From Fodinisporobacter ferrooxydans (lineage in GTDB: Bacteria > Bacillota > Bacilli > Tumebacillales > MYW30-H2), in NCBI RefSeq assembly GCF_022818495.1, contig NZ_CP089291.1:3303501-3367500 (forward strand): a DNA stretch of 64,000 nt. Direction: 5' to 3'. Position numbers and translations under genes: made by a program. Within the stretch, counting starts at the first letter, position 1; each line of letters starts with the position of its first letter. Positions 55,809 through 64,000 of this stretch are shown here, one piece after another. The notes below the pieces were generated by a model. The model was given only the letters and a program-made list of their open reading frames with translations. It was not told the DNA's origin and did not search any database.

Positions 55809-55906
55809 TGGTAGCCCATGATCCTAGGCAATATTGGTGCAAATTGATCTTGAGTATTGAAAAATCGTATGTATCGCGTAAAATGTTTTGAAAGGGGTTG
55901 CCCACT

Positions 55907-56809
55907 GTGTTAACAGGAATCAAGGTGGCGTTCGTCGGTGGAGATGCGCGTATCATCGAAGTCATTCGCTATATGATCGACAAAGATGCGACGGTTGCCC
56001 TGATCGGCTTTGACGAGATTGTCAAGCAATTCCAAGGCGTTGATCACATAAAAGCGGTGACGCCTGAATCATTTGCAGATGCAGATGTGGTGGTTTTGCC
56101 GGTAGCAGGCACGGATGAACGCGGTGTAATCGAAGCAAACTATTCACCCCATCCGATCGTCTTGACGGATGAACACTTTGCGGCAATGCCAAAGCATTGT
56201 AAAATTGTAACTGGTATCGCCCGCAAATATTTAGAAGATGCGTGTGAGAAATATCAGCTTTCGTTGATCAAATTAATGGAATTGGATGAAGTGGCGATTC
56301 TCAATTCGATTCCTACGGCAGAAGGAGCGATACAGTTAGCCATCCAGCATACAGATATAACCATTCATGGTTCGAATTCGATCGTGCTTGGATTTGGGAG
56401 GTGTGGTATCACATTAAGTCGCATGCTTGCTGCACTTGGCTCCCATGTGAAAGTGGGTGCACGCAAGCCTGCCGATTTGGCGCGTATTCAGGAGATGAAC
56501 CTTGAAGCGTTTGGCGTGGGAGATTTGGCTCTGCATATCGGGGAAGCGGATATGATTTTTAACACCATTCCGGCATTGATTTTAAATGCCGATATGCTCT
56601 CCCGGATGCCGCGCAGTTGTGTTGTTATCGATATCGCATCGAAACCGGGAGGAACGGATTTTCGATTCGCCGAAAGACGGGGGATCAAAGCAATTTTGGC
56701 ACCAAGTTTGCCTGGGATTGTGGCACCGAAAACGGCAGGTCAAATCATTGCAAAAACACTTGGCCGCCTGCTTCGGAAACAAGAATCGTCCTGGGGGAAT
56801 GAAGCATGA
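55907..56809 (+). CDS. dpaA: Dipicolinate synthase subunit A
   Basis: Makes dipicolinic acid in the mother cell during sporulation, from the dihydrodipicolinate-pathway intermediate. About 300 residues; GTG 55907 gives the family start MLTGIKVAFVGGDARIIEVI. Contains a Rossmann domain SNSIVLGFGRCGITLSRMLA and VIDIASKPGGTDFRFAE with LAPSLPGIVAPKTAGQII. AAAGGGG precedes the start; TTG 55898 is an alternative. Direct evidence that the organism makes endospores. Confidence 0.95.
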   Translation: MLTGIKVAFVGGDARIIEVIRYMIDKDATVALIGFDEIVKQFQGVDHIKAVTPESFADADVVVLPVAGTDERGVIEANYSPHPIVLTDEHFAAMPKHCKIVTGIARKYLEDACEKYQLSLIKLMELDEVAILNSIPTAEGAIQLAIQHTDITIHGSNSIVLGFGRCGITLSRMLAALGSHVKVGARKPADLARIQEMNLEAFGVGDLALHIGEADMIFNTIPALILNADMLSRMPRSCVVIDIASKPGGTDFRFAERRGIKAILAPSLPGIVAPKTAGQIIAKTLGRLLRKQESSWGNEA

Positions 56810-57408
56810 ATATCGCTGGAAAAACCATCGGTTTTGGGATTACAGGAAGCCATTGCACCTATGCGGAGGTATTTCCGGAAATTGAACGTTTGGTCAATGC
56901 GGGAGCAACGGTTGTTCCAATACTTTCCTATACAATGATCCATACATCCACACGTTTCGGTGAAGCAGGGGAATGGGCAGAGAAGATCGAAAAAGTAACT
57001 GGACAAAAACCGATCGCTACTATCCCGGATGCGGAGCCTTTGGGGCCCTCGAAACGGTTGGACTGTTTGGTGATTGCTCCTTGCACCGGTTCCACACTTG
57101 CCCGTTTGGCAAATGCAATTACCGACTCGGCGATTCTAATGGCAGCCAAAGCGACGATCCGCAATGACCGCCCCGTTGTCATCGGGATTTCTACAAATGA
57201 CGGATTGGGTTTGAATGCGGCGAATCTCGCAAAACTTCTGGCAGCAAAGAATTTTTATTTTGTACCTTTTGGTCAAGATGATCCGGATAAAAAAATGAAT
57301 TCTTTGGTGGCGCGTATGAATATGATTTTACCAGCCTGTGAAAGCGCGTTGGAAAAGAAACAAATTCAACCGCTGCTGGTTGAAAAATTTCGAGATTTGG
57401 CAAAGTAA
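56806..57408 (+). CDS. dpaB: Dipicolinate synthase subunit B (flavoprotein)
   Basis: Flavin-dependent partner of DpaA. 200 residues with the flavoprotein/HFCD pattern KTIGFGITGSHCTYAEVFPE, SYTMIHTSTRFGEAGEW, LDCLVIAPCTGSTLARLANA and NDGLGLNAANLAKLLAAKNF. Overlaps dpaA by 4 bases (ATGA). asd follows after 46 bases. Confidence 0.96.
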   Translation: MNIAGKTIGFGITGSHCTYAEVFPEIERLVNAGATVVPILSYTMIHTSTRFGEAGEWAEKIEKVTGQKPIATIPDAEPLGPSKRLDCLVIAPCTGSTLARLANAITDSAILMAAKATIRNDRPVVIGISTNDGLGLNAANLAKLLAAKNFYFVPFGQDDPDKKMNSLVARMNMILPACESALEKKQIQPLLVEKFRDLAK

Positions 57409-57454
57409 ATGCAACAGGGCAAAACAGATAAAAAGAAGATTGGAGTTGTACTGA

Positions 57455-58495
57455 ATGGAGAGAAAAGAGCGGTATAATGTGGCTGTAGTTGGAGCAACGG
57501 GAGCAGTCGGACAGAAGATGATTCAAACATTGGAAGATCGCAATTTTCCTGTAGAAATCTTAAAACCGCTTGCATCTGCCCGTTCTGTCGGACAATTCGT
57601 TTCGTTTCATGGGCAGCAGATTGCAGTAGAAGAAGCGACTCCGGAAGCATTTGAAGGCATCGATTTCGCCTTATTCAGCGCCGGCGGCAGCGTAAGCCTG
57701 CGATTGGCGCCGGAAGCGGCAAAACGCGGGGCGATTGTGATCGACAACACCAGCGCATTCCGGATGGATCCGAACGTTCCGCTGGTGGTGCCGGAAGTCA
57801 ATGCGGAGGCGATTGCCGCGCATAATGGAATCATTGCAAATCCGAATTGCTCGACAATTCAAATGGTCGTAGCACTCAAACCGATTTACGACGCATTTGG
57901 CATCGACAAAATTGTCGTTTCCACATACCAGGCCGTTTCCGGAGCGGGTCAAAAAGCGATCGACGAATTGGAGCAGCAAGTTCGCGGATATGCCACAGGC
58001 GAGCTATTGCAGGCAAACGTGCTGCCGGTGTCTTCGCTGCCTGTGCATCATCAAATCGCGTTTAATGCCATACCGCAAATCGATGTATTTGAAGAGAATG
58101 GATACACCAAGGAAGAAATGAAAATGGTCAACGAGACGAAGAAAATCTTTAATGATCCAACCATACAAGTCACGCCGACAGCAGTTCGGATTCCGGTTGT
58201 TTTCGGCCATTCGGAAAGTGTTTTTGTGAAGACAAAGCGTCCGTTTACCATGGATGCGGTTCGGGAGTTGCTTGAGCAAGGGGAAGGTATTGTCGTGGTC
58301 GACGATCCGGCCAGCCAAAAGTATCCGTTGGCGACAGAGGCTGCTGGCAAAAGAGAAGTATTTGTCGGCCGTTTGCGAAAAGATCTTTGGGATGAGAATG
58401 CATTCAATATGTGGGTCGTTTCCGATAATGTATTAAAAGGCGCAGCTTGGAACGCAGTACAAATTGCAGAAACCATCATCAGCGACTTGGCTTGA
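57455..58495 (+). CDS. asd: Aspartate-semialdehyde dehydrogenase
   Basis: Reduces aspartyl phosphate to aspartate semialdehyde for lysine, DAP, threonine and methionine. 346 residues. NADP-binding VAVVGATGAVGQKMIQTLED, catalytic Cys132 in NPNCSTIQMVVALKPI, and TYQAVSGAGQKAIDEL with VFGHSESVFVKTKRPFT. TTGGAG precedes ATG 57455. Grouped with dapG and dapA for DAP and dipicolinate supply. Confidence 0.97.
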   Translation: MERKERYNVAVVGATGAVGQKMIQTLEDRNFPVEILKPLASARSVGQFVSFHGQQIAVEEATPEAFEGIDFALFSAGGSVSLRLAPEAAKRGAIVIDNTSAFRMDPNVPLVVPEVNAEAIAAHNGIIANPNCSTIQMVVALKPIYDAFGIDKIVVSTYQAVSGAGQKAIDELEQQVRGYATGELLQANVLPVSSLPVHHQIAFNAIPQIDVFEENGYTKEEMKMVNETKKIFNDPTIQVTPTAVRIPVVFGHSESVFVKTKRPFTMDAVRELLEQGEGIVVVDDPASQKYPLATEAAGKREVFVGRLRKDLWDENAFNMWVVSDNVLKGAAWNAVQIAETIISDLA

Positions 58496-58509
58496 GGTGG
58501 GAAAATACC

Positions 58510-59724
58510 ATGCGGATTTTAGTGCAAAAATTTGGCGGTACTTCATTGGCAACTGAAGAAATGCGTTTGAAAGCAGTTGAACATGTGGAAGCTGCCATTG
58601 CGGAAGGATATCGTGTCGTTGTCGTAGTTTCTGCGATGGGGCGGCGGGGAGATCCTTACGCGACAGATACGTTATTAAGTCTTGTTTCCCATTCGGACGC
58701 GTTGGCGAAACGTGAACTGGATTTGCTCATGTCCTGTGGCGAGTTGATTTCCGGCGTGGTTTTTGCCGGCATGTTGAGAAAGCGCGGAAGAGAAACGTCT
58801 GTATTGACAGGTGAGCAGGCGGGAATCGTGACAAGTGATGATTTTTCCAATGCACAAATCCAAACCATTCGTACCGCTCGCATTTTGCAGGAGATGGAAA
58901 AAGGCAGGATCGTTGTCGTTACAGGTTTTCAGGGGGCGACTGCCGATGGCGAGACGACGACTCTGGGCCGCGGCGGTAGCGATACGACAGCGACTGCCTT
59001 GGGTGTTGCATTAGACGCTGAGTATGTGGACATTTTTACAGATGTGGAAGGAATTATGACGGCTGATCCGCGAATTGTGGATGAAGCAAGGCAATTAAAG
59101 CGTGTCACGTATACGGAGATTTGCAATCTGGCATATCTTGGCGCAAAAGTCATTCATCCGCGGGCTGTTGAAATTGCCATGCAGAAAAACATACCGATCC
59201 GTGTGCGATCGACAGCTTCACAGGATGCGGGGACGCTTGTGACGAGCGCCACAGATGTGATGGAAGGAAGCAGGTTGACGGATCGCGTTTTGACAGGTGT
59301 GACACAAACTGCGAACGTGACCCAAATCAGAATCTCGCGTACGCCCGACAGCCCGTTTGATCTGCCGTTGCGCGTATTTGACGCCATGGCAAACAACGAG
59401 ATCAGCGTCGATTTTATTAATGTAACCCCAAATGAAATTTTATATACGGTTACTGACATGGAAGCAGAGAAAGCAATACGGCTGTTGAAGCAATCTGACA
59501 TTGCGGCGGAAATTCGGCCCGGATGCGCCAAAATCGCTGCCGTTGGCGCCGGTATTCACGGCGTACCGGGCGTTTTGGCAAAAATTGTCGAAGCGCTTAC
59601 GGAGCAGGAAATCGAAATTCTGCAAACGGCAGATTCCCATACGACCATTTGGTGTCTGGTGCGCGGGGAAGATATGGTAGCAGCTGTTCGTGCTTTGCAT
59701 CAAAAGTTTGCATTGCATAAATAG
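58510..59724 (+). CDS. dapG: Aspartate kinase I (DapG)
   Basis: First step of the aspartate pathway. 404 residues from ATG 58510. Kinase motif VQKFGGTSLATEEMRLKAVE, VVVVSAMGRRGDPYATDTLL, FQGATADGETTTLGRGGSDT and TDVEGIMTADPRIVDEARQL; two C-terminal ACT domains (VTQTANVTQIRISRTPDSPF and AAVGAGIHGVPGVLAKIVEA). In B. subtilis this isoform is the DAP-feedback-inhibited one; the operon position supports that name. Confidence 0.95.
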   Translation: MRILVQKFGGTSLATEEMRLKAVEHVEAAIAEGYRVVVVVSAMGRRGDPYATDTLLSLVSHSDALAKRELDLLMSCGELISGVVFAGMLRKRGRETSVLTGEQAGIVTSDDFSNAQIQTIRTARILQEMEKGRIVVVTGFQGATADGETTTLGRGGSDTTATALGVALDAEYVDIFTDVEGIMTADPRIVDEARQLKRVTYTEICNLAYLGAKVIHPRAVEIAMQKNIPIRVRSTASQDAGTLVTSATDVMEGSRLTDRVLTGVTQTANVTQIRISRTPDSPFDLPLRVFDAMANNEISVDFINVTPNEILYTVTDMEAEKAIRLLKQSDIAAEIRPGCAKIAAVGAGIHGVPGVLAKIVEALTEQEIEILQTADSHTTIWCLVRGEDMVAAVRALHQKFALHK

Positions 59725-59776
59725 CGAATGAATGGTACAAAAAGTGTATCTGATATTTATACGGTGGTGACTCAGG

Positions 59777-60655
59777 ATGGATTTTGGTCGGGTAGTTACC
59801 GCGATGGTAACACCGTTCAACGAACAGGGGATCGATGAGGAAAATTTGCCACTTCTCATCGAACATCTGATTTCTAACGGTACAGACAGTGTTGTAGTGG
59901 CAGGTACGACGGGTGAATCCCCTACACTTACACACGATGAAAAATTGCGCTTGTTCGAACGTGTCGTAACGTTGGCAAATGGTCGTATTCGAGTAATTGC
60001 AGGAACAGGAACAAATGATACGGCAAGCAGCATCCGGTTGGCAAAAGAAGCGGAAGCATGCGGCGTGGATGGTTTGTTATTGGTTGCCCCATATTACAAC
60101 AAACCGTCGCAAGAAGGATTGTACCAGCATTTTCGTGCGATTGCCGCAAGTACGGCGATTCCGATCATGTTATACAATATTCCCGGCCGCACATCGATCA
60201 ATATTAACGCTGAGACCATATTGCGCCTGGCGGAGATCGACAACATTGTAGCAGTGAAAGAATCCAGCGGGAATCTCTCGCAAGTATCGAATATTATCCG
60301 CCGGAAACCACGGGATTTCCGCGTGTATTCCGGCGATGACTATTTATTGCTGCCGATCTTGGCAATCGGCGGGCATGGAATTGTCAGCGTCGCTTCACAT
60401 GTGGCGGGAAAACCGATTGCCGATATGATTTCAAACTATTTGGAGGGGCGTACAGATCAGGCAACAGAACTGCACAATCGGTTGCTGCCGCTGTTTGAGG
60501 GATTGTTTATCACGTCAAATCCCGTTATGGTCAAGTTTGCATTAAATGATTCAGGGATTCCTGTCGGCGGCGTCCGGCTGCCGCTTGTTCGAGAGACAGA
60601 CGAACAAAGAGACTATATGCGCAACATTCTGCAAGATATCCAAGATCTTATATAA
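59777..60655 (+). CDS. dapA: 4-hydroxy-tetrahydrodipicolinate synthase
   Basis: Condenses aspartate semialdehyde with pyruvate; committed step of DAP, lysine and dipicolinate synthesis. 292 residues. GTTGESPTLTHDEKLRLFE, Tyr133 in IMLYNIPGRTSININ, Schiff-base Lys161 in VAVKESSGNLSQ and GHGIVSVASHVAGKPIAD. GGTGGTGA precedes ATG 59777. The stop codon TAA lies inside the first copy of a short repeat. Confidence 0.97.
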   Translation: MDFGRVVTAMVTPFNEQGIDEENLPLLIEHLISNGTDSVVVAGTTGESPTLTHDEKLRLFERVVTLANGRIRVIAGTGTNDTASSIRLAKEAEACGVDGLLLVAPYYNKPSQEGLYQHFRAIAASTAIPIMLYNIPGRTSININAETILRLAEIDNIVAVKESSGNLSQVSNIIRRKPRDFRVYSGDDYLLLPILAIGGHGIVSVASHVAGKPIADMISNYLEGRTDQATELHNRLLPLFEGLFITSNPVMVKFALNDSGIPVGGVRLPLVRETDEQRDYMRNILQDIQDLI

Positions 60656-60772
60656 AGCCGAACTTGGCGCTTCAGCGCCTAGTGAGACTTATCCTGTGGG
60701 TAAAGCCGAACTTGGCGCTTCAGCGCTTGAGTCGAGACTTATCCTTTGGGTAAAGCCGAACTTGGCGCTTCA
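60653..60772 (+). repeat. Short tandem repeats after dapA (two full, one partial copy)
   Basis: Copies at 60653-60700 (48 bp), 60701-60750 (50 bp) and 60751-60772 (partial) share the start TAAAGCCGAACTTGGCGCTT and, in the two full copies, GAGACTTATCCT near the end. Copy 1 has a GGCGC-TTCA-GCGCC hairpin; copy 2 has one G.T change in it. The first TAA is the dapA stop. This is the main content of the 345-base gap 60656-61000, together with the terminator and promoter that follow; no gene is seen there. Confidence 0.92.
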
Positions 60773-60784
60773 TGATAAAGTGCG

Positions 60785-60816
60785 AACTGTCAGAATTGAT
60801 TCTGGCAGTTTTTTTA
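60785..60816 (+). terminator. Rho-independent terminator after the dapA repeats
   Basis: AACTG.CAGAA (60785-60795) and TTCTG.CAGTT (60800-60810) form an interrupted 10-bp stem with a TTGA loop and run of T to about 60816. It closes the dpa-asd-dap group. Confidence 0.88.
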
Positions 60817-60900
60817 TGATTGAAAACGACAATCCGTGAAAATGCGTATCGTAGGATGAATGATTCAGAACAAGGCATACTATTCCTTAAGTAGGTTCGC

Positions 60901-60929
60901 TTGTTTCGTTGTGCGGTATGATGTATAAT
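60901..60929 (+). promoter_or_regulatory. Promoter of rnjB
   Basis: TTGTTT (60901-60906), 17-base spacer, perfect TATAAT (60924-60929), about 70 bases before the RNase J start. Confidence 0.8.
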
Positions 60930-61000
60930 TTTCTCAAGTGACTGGTACGGGTTTGGTTACACGTTTCCTAAGTCAGCGGAATAGATTCGGAGGTGTTGAA

Positions 61001-62668
61001 TTGAGTAAGACCAACAACAAATTGTCGATCATTCCACTGGGCGGTGTTGGAGAGATCGGCAAAAATATGACCGCGTATTGCTATGGCAACGATATTATTG
61101 TCGTAGATGCCGGGTTGAAATTCCCTGAAGAAGAAATGTTAGGAATTGATATGGTAATTTCTGATATTACATATTTGATTGAAAACAGATCAAAGGTGCG
61201 GGGATTATTTTTAACACACGGGCATGAAGATCATATTGGCGGACTTGCCTACTTTCTCAAGCATTTAAATATTCCGGTATACGGAACTCGCCTGACGCTT
61301 GGTTTGGTTGAAGGGAAATTAAGGGAGCACGGATTAACGGAATCCACCAAATTGATTACAATTACAAACCGCAGCAATATCAAACTCGGTGCATTTCAAG
61401 TATCCTGTTTTCATGTCAATCATAGCATTCCTGATTCGGTTGGATTCGCCATTGAATGCCCTGAAGGGATTATTGTGCACACAGGTGATTTCAAATTCGA
61501 CTATACACCGGTAGATGGTCGGTTGGCAGATTATTACAAACTCGCTGAACTGGGAGAACGCGGAGTTCTCGTTTTATTATCGGACAGCACGAACGCAGAG
61601 CGGCCAGGCTATACGATGTCGGAACGGACGGTTGGTTCAACAATCGATGATACATTCCGTGAAGCGACGAGCCGAATTATATTGGCTACTTTCGCCTCCA
61701 ATATCCATCGGATCCAACAAGTGTTCGAAGCGGCAGAACGGTATGGCAGGAAAGTGGCTGTCGTCGGCAGAAGTATGGTGAACAATATTTCCATAGCGAT
61801 GGATCTTGGTTACCTTCGTGTAGCGAAAGGAACATTGATTGATGCGGATGATATCAATCGGATTCCGCCGGAAAAACTTATGATTTTGACTACGGGCAGC
61901 CAGGGAGAGCCGATGGCTGCATTGACTCGCATGGCGCGTGCAACACATCGGAAAGCGGAAATTTTACCGGGAGATACGGTCATTATCGCTTCAAATCCGA
62001 TTCCCGGGAATGAAAAATACATCTCGCGTACGATTGACCAATTGTTCCGAATTGGCGCCAATGTTATTTATCAGTCCATTTCTGGTGTGCATGTGTCCGG
62101 TCACGGCAGCCAAGAAGAATTGAAATTGATGCTGAATTTAATCAAGCCCAAATATTTTATACCTGTTCACGGCGAATTCCGCATGTTGAAGCGCCATAGT
62201 GAGCTGGCAGTATCCACCGGCGTCAGTGAAGAGAATATATTTATTACAGACATCGGCGATGTCATCGAATTCCAAAATGGCCGTGGCCGTTTGGCGGCAA
62301 AAGTGACTGCCGGAACCGTTTTAATTGACGGATTGGGAGTTGGCGATGTCGGCAATATCGTATTGCGAGATCGAAAATTGCTGTCACAAGACGGTATTTT
62401 GGTTGTCGTGGTAACACTTGCCAAGCAAGACGGCACGATTCTCTCCGGTCCTGATATTATTTCACGCGGTTTTGTGTATGTTCGTGAATCGGAAGAATTA
62501 TTGGAAGAAGCGAATCGAATTGTAACATCTACATTACATCGATTGGTGGCAGAAAATGTAAATGAGTGGTCATCTTTAAAAACGGGCGTTCGTGATGCAT
62601 TGGGCAGATTTTTGTTCGAACAGACACGTAGGCGTCCGATGATTCTGCCGATTATTATGGAAGTGTAA
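61001..62668 (+). CDS. rnjB: Ribonuclease J (RnjB position)
   Basis: Metallo-beta-lactamase/beta-CASP RNase with 5'-3' exo- and endonuclease activity. 555 residues from TTG 61001 (CGGAGGTG at 60988-60995). Metal motif [11 protein letters not shown] (His73, His75, Asp77, His78), later [19 protein letters not shown] and the beta-CASP parts [13 protein letters not shown] and [13 protein letters not shown] with [11 protein letters not shown]. Located after dapA, the position of rnjB in B. subtilis; J1 and J2 cannot be separated by motif alone. Confidence 0.93.
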   Translation: MSKTNNKLSIIPLGGVGEIGKNMTAYCYGNDIIVVDAGLKFPEEEMLGIDMVISDITYLIENRSKVRGLFLTHGHEDHIGGLAYFLKHLNIPVYGTRLTLGLVEGKLREHGLTESTKLITITNRSNIKLGAFQVSCFHVNHSIPDSVGFAIECPEGIIVHTGDFKFDYTPVDGRLADYYKLAELGERGVLVLLSDSTNAERPGYTMSERTVGSTIDDTFREATSRIILATFASNIHRIQQVFEAAERYGRKVAVVGRSMVNNISIAMDLGYLRVAKGTLIDADDINRIPPEKLMILTTGSQGEPMAALTRMARATHRKAEILPGDTVIIASNPIPGNEKYISRTIDQLFRIGANVIYQSISGVHVSGHGSQEELKLMLNLIKPKYFIPVHGEFRMLKRHSELAVSTGVSEENIFITDIGDVIEFQNGRGRLAAKVTAGTVLIDGLGVGDVGNIVLRDRKLLSQDGILVVVVTLAKQDGTILSGPDIISRGFVYVRESEELLEEANRIVTSTLHRLVAENVNEWSSLKTGVRDALGRFLFEQTRRRPMILPIIMEV

Positions 62669-62703
62669 ATCCGGAACATATAAACCCGTATAAGCATCTT
62701 TTT

Positions 62704-62744
62704 ACAAACCCAACGTACTTTTGTACGTTGGGTTTGTATGTTTT
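62704..62744 (+). terminator. Strong terminator after rnjB
   Basis: ACAAACCCAACGTAC (62704-62718) and its exact complement (62723-62737) form a 15-bp stem with a TTTT loop, then ATGTTTT. Confidence 0.85.
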
Positions 62745-62811
62745 GGGGACTCTTCCCTCATACTATGCGTATGCATGTGAGTACATATCAAGTGTAGGGA
62801 GTGTGTCCGAT

Positions 62812-63564
62812 ATGCCGAAGCAAGACAATATCCCGGAGGAATCTCCAATGGAACCAGCACAGCCAGACACAAATGAAGCTGCCGCGATTAAAAACAATAT
62901 TGAGAGTCTCGGACAAACAAACGTTGCCGGCAGCGCAGAGTCCAATATATATTCGATTTCCGTGATTGGACAAATTGAGGGTCATGTAGTTTTGCCTCCA
63001 CAAAATAAAACAACAAAATACGAACACATTATTCCGCAATTGATTGCAGCCGAGCAAAATGACAAGATTGAAGGCGTGCTTATTATTTTAAATACGGTTG
63101 GCGGGGATGTGGAAGCCGGACTTGCCATTGCGGAAATGATCGCATCCATTACAAAACCGACCGTTACCCTTGTATTGGGAGGCGGCCACAGTATCGGCGT
63201 GCCCATTGCCGTTGCATCCGACTATTCGTTTATTGCGGAAACAGCGACAATGACCATACACCCCATTCGTTTGACCGGATTGGTCATCGGTGTACCCCAA
63301 TCCTTTGAATACCTGGAAAAAATGCAGGAACGAGTGATTCGTTTTGTCACAACGCATTCCAAAATCAACGAACAAAAATTCCGGGAATTGATGCTGACGA
63401 CCGGTGAATTGGCCCGTGATATCGGTACTACCGTCGTTGGCAAAGATGCAGTCCAATATGGTTTGATCGATGCCATTGGCGGTGTCGGCCCATCGATCCG
63501 CAAGTTAAACGAGCTTATCGAACAATATCGAATGGAACGGACAAAAGTAGGTGTTGTCATGTGA
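62812..63564 (+). CDS. tepA: ClpP-superfamily protease TepA (YmfB)
   Basis: Serine protease of the ClpP/crotonase superfamily; the B. subtilis homologue TepA was described as a translocation-enhancing protein and is linked to spore protein degradation. 250 residues from ATG 62812 (AGGGAG upstream). N-terminal 50 residues polar. [20 protein letters not shown], candidate nucleophile Ser127 in [14 protein letters not shown], and His150 in [12 protein letters not shown]. The frame is open to 62728 but that part lies in the terminator. Confidence 0.92.
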   Translation: MPKQDNIPEESPMEPAQPDTNEAAAIKNNIESLGQTNVAGSAESNIYSISVIGQIEGHVVLPPQNKTTKYEHIIPQLIAAEQNDKIEGVLIILNTVGGDVEAGLAIAEMIASITKPTVTLVLGGGHSIGVPIAVASDYSFIAETATMTIHPIRLTGLVIGVPQSFEYLEKMQERVIRFVTTHSKINEQKFRELMLTTGELARDIGTTVVGKDAVQYGLIDAIGGVGPSIRKLNELIEQYRMERTKVGVVM

Positions 63565-63770
63565 TTTTGTGGACGATCATTCCTACGGAAGATGTATTCA
63601 GCGGATACGGTGCAACAAAACCAACCTACAAAGAGATTCGGCAAGGGCATATGACCATGATTGTCGAACCGGATGCAGAAGGGTATGGGACACTCGTACG
63701 ACTCATCAGCCCCGATTGCAATGATTATTTAAATCCCGCCTTGGCGCCGGGCGCAAAAATTCGTTTGTAA
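63561..63770 (+). CDS. ylzJ: YlzJ-like small protein
   Basis: 69 residues, GTG 63561 overlapping the tepA stop by four bases. Starts [16 protein letters not shown] and ends [20 protein letters not shown], matching the YlzJ family, which is always found next to tepA and spoIIIE in Bacillales. Function unknown. Confidence 0.9.
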   Translation: MILWTIIPTEDVFSGYGATKPTYKEIRQGHMTMIVEPDAEGYGTLVRLISPDCNDYLNPALAPGAKIRL

Positions 63771-63862
63771 ACGGGGGAACAAAAAGACGTCAAGACTTCT
63801 TGATGCTTTACAAGCAGGATTTTAAGGTTTGTTAGAGAAAGATATCAATACAACTTCGTGCA

Positions 63863-63887
63863 GGCACCCATGGGGTGCCCTTTTCTT
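63863..63887 (+). terminator. Rho-independent terminator after ylzJ
   Basis: GGCACCC (63863-63869) and GGGTGCC (63873-63879) form a perfect 7-bp stem with an ATG loop, then CTTTTCTT. Confidence 0.75.
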
Positions 63888-63934
63888 GCTCATTTGCTCT
63901 AGCAATCATTGGCCTGCTTGAAAGGAACTGGAAT

Positions 63935-64000
63935 ATGGCAAAAAAGAAAATTCGGGCGAAAAAACAAATCGCAAAAGGGTCTTTTATTAAATACGAAACG
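63935..64000 (+). CDS. DNA translocase SpoIIIE/FtsK, first 22 codons
   Basis: ATG 63935 follows AAAGGAAC. The visible N-terminus MAKKKIRAKKQIAKGSFIKY is Lys-rich, like the start of SpoIIIE/FtsK in Bacillales, and this gene follows ylzJ there. The rest is outside the window, so identification rests on context and the basic N-terminus. Confidence 0.7.
   Translation, partial: MAKKKIRAKKQIAKGSFIKYET

Noticed and set aside
60546-60839. Open frame across the dapA tail and repeats (KAELGASA-type translation)
   Set aside because: It is out of frame with dapA, has no ribosome-binding site and simply translates the DNA repeat.
61001-62668. Calling the RNase J gene rnjA
   Set aside because: Motifs cannot separate J1 and J2; position after dapA favours rnjB, so that symbol was used with reduced confidence.

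Overview
The window is a chromosomal segment of a low-to-mid G+C, Gram-positive, endospore-forming, flagellated bacterium of the order Bacillales. The gene order is the core backbone known from Bacillus subtilis (topA through the fla/che operon, rpsB, nusA-infB, pnp, dap and spoIIIE). It carries dipicolinate synthase genes (spores), FliY and CheC/CheD (Bacillus-type chemotaxis) and TrmFO. Several details differ from Bacillus proper: a short 216-residue EF-Ts, an nrnA gene between rbfA and truB, no codY or xerC next to hslVU, and no rseP-proS-polC between dxr and rimP. Together these suggest Alicyclobacillaceae or Paenibacillaceae-like Bacillales, but the genus cannot be fixed from the sequence alone. 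All 71 genes I call lie on the + strand; no rRNA, tRNA, IS element, prophage or CRISPR array was seen.

Layout. 1-4.8 kb: 3' end of topA, trmFO, hslV and hslU, closed by a strong terminator. 4.9-35.0 kb: one nearly gapless fla/che operon. It encodes rod and basal body (flgB, flgC, fliE, fliF), switch and export ATPase (fliG, fliH, fliI, fliJ), a MotE-like protein, hook assembly (fliK, flgD, a TIGR02530-type protein, flgE, flbD), motor/switch (fliL, fliM, fliY), cheY, the export gate (fliO, fliP, fliQ, fliR, flhB, flhA), placement GTPases (flhF, flhG), the chemotaxis core (cheB, cheA, cheW, cheC, cheD), sigD, and three accessory genes (DUF342, SwrB-like, MltG-like). 35.1-41.1 kb: rpsB, tsf, pyrH, frr, uppS, cdsA, dxr. 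41.2-49.4 kb: rimP, nusA, ylxR, ylxQ, infB, rbfA, nrnA, truB, ribF. 49.5-50.1 kb: a two-gene module of small unknown proteins with its own promoter. 50.1-55.8 kb: rpsO, pnp, a YlxY-type deacetylase-like protein, an M16 peptidase and dut. 55.9-60.7 kb: dpaA, dpaB, asd, dapG, dapA (dipicolinate and lysine/diaminopimelate precursors). 61-64 kb: RNase J, a TepA/ClpP-like protein, a YlzJ-like protein and the first codons of spoIIIE/ftsK.

The genes work together in clear sets: motility and its sigma factor; translation factors with RNA maturation and decay enzymes; isoprenoid/phospholipid precursor synthesis; and spore/cell-wall precursor synthesis. Translational coupling is tight (many ATGA or TAATG overlaps).

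Most of the window is ordinary housekeeping sequence. The parts that deserve a second look are the small two-gene module with an autoregulation-like promoter region and a DUF4258/RelE-like second protein (49.5-50.1 kb), structured leaders before rpsB and rpsO, a promoter-hairpin arrangement before rimP-nusA, a palindrome overlapping the promoter of the M16 peptidase gene, and a short tandem repeat family after dapA. I did not find convincing evidence for a large undescribed system.
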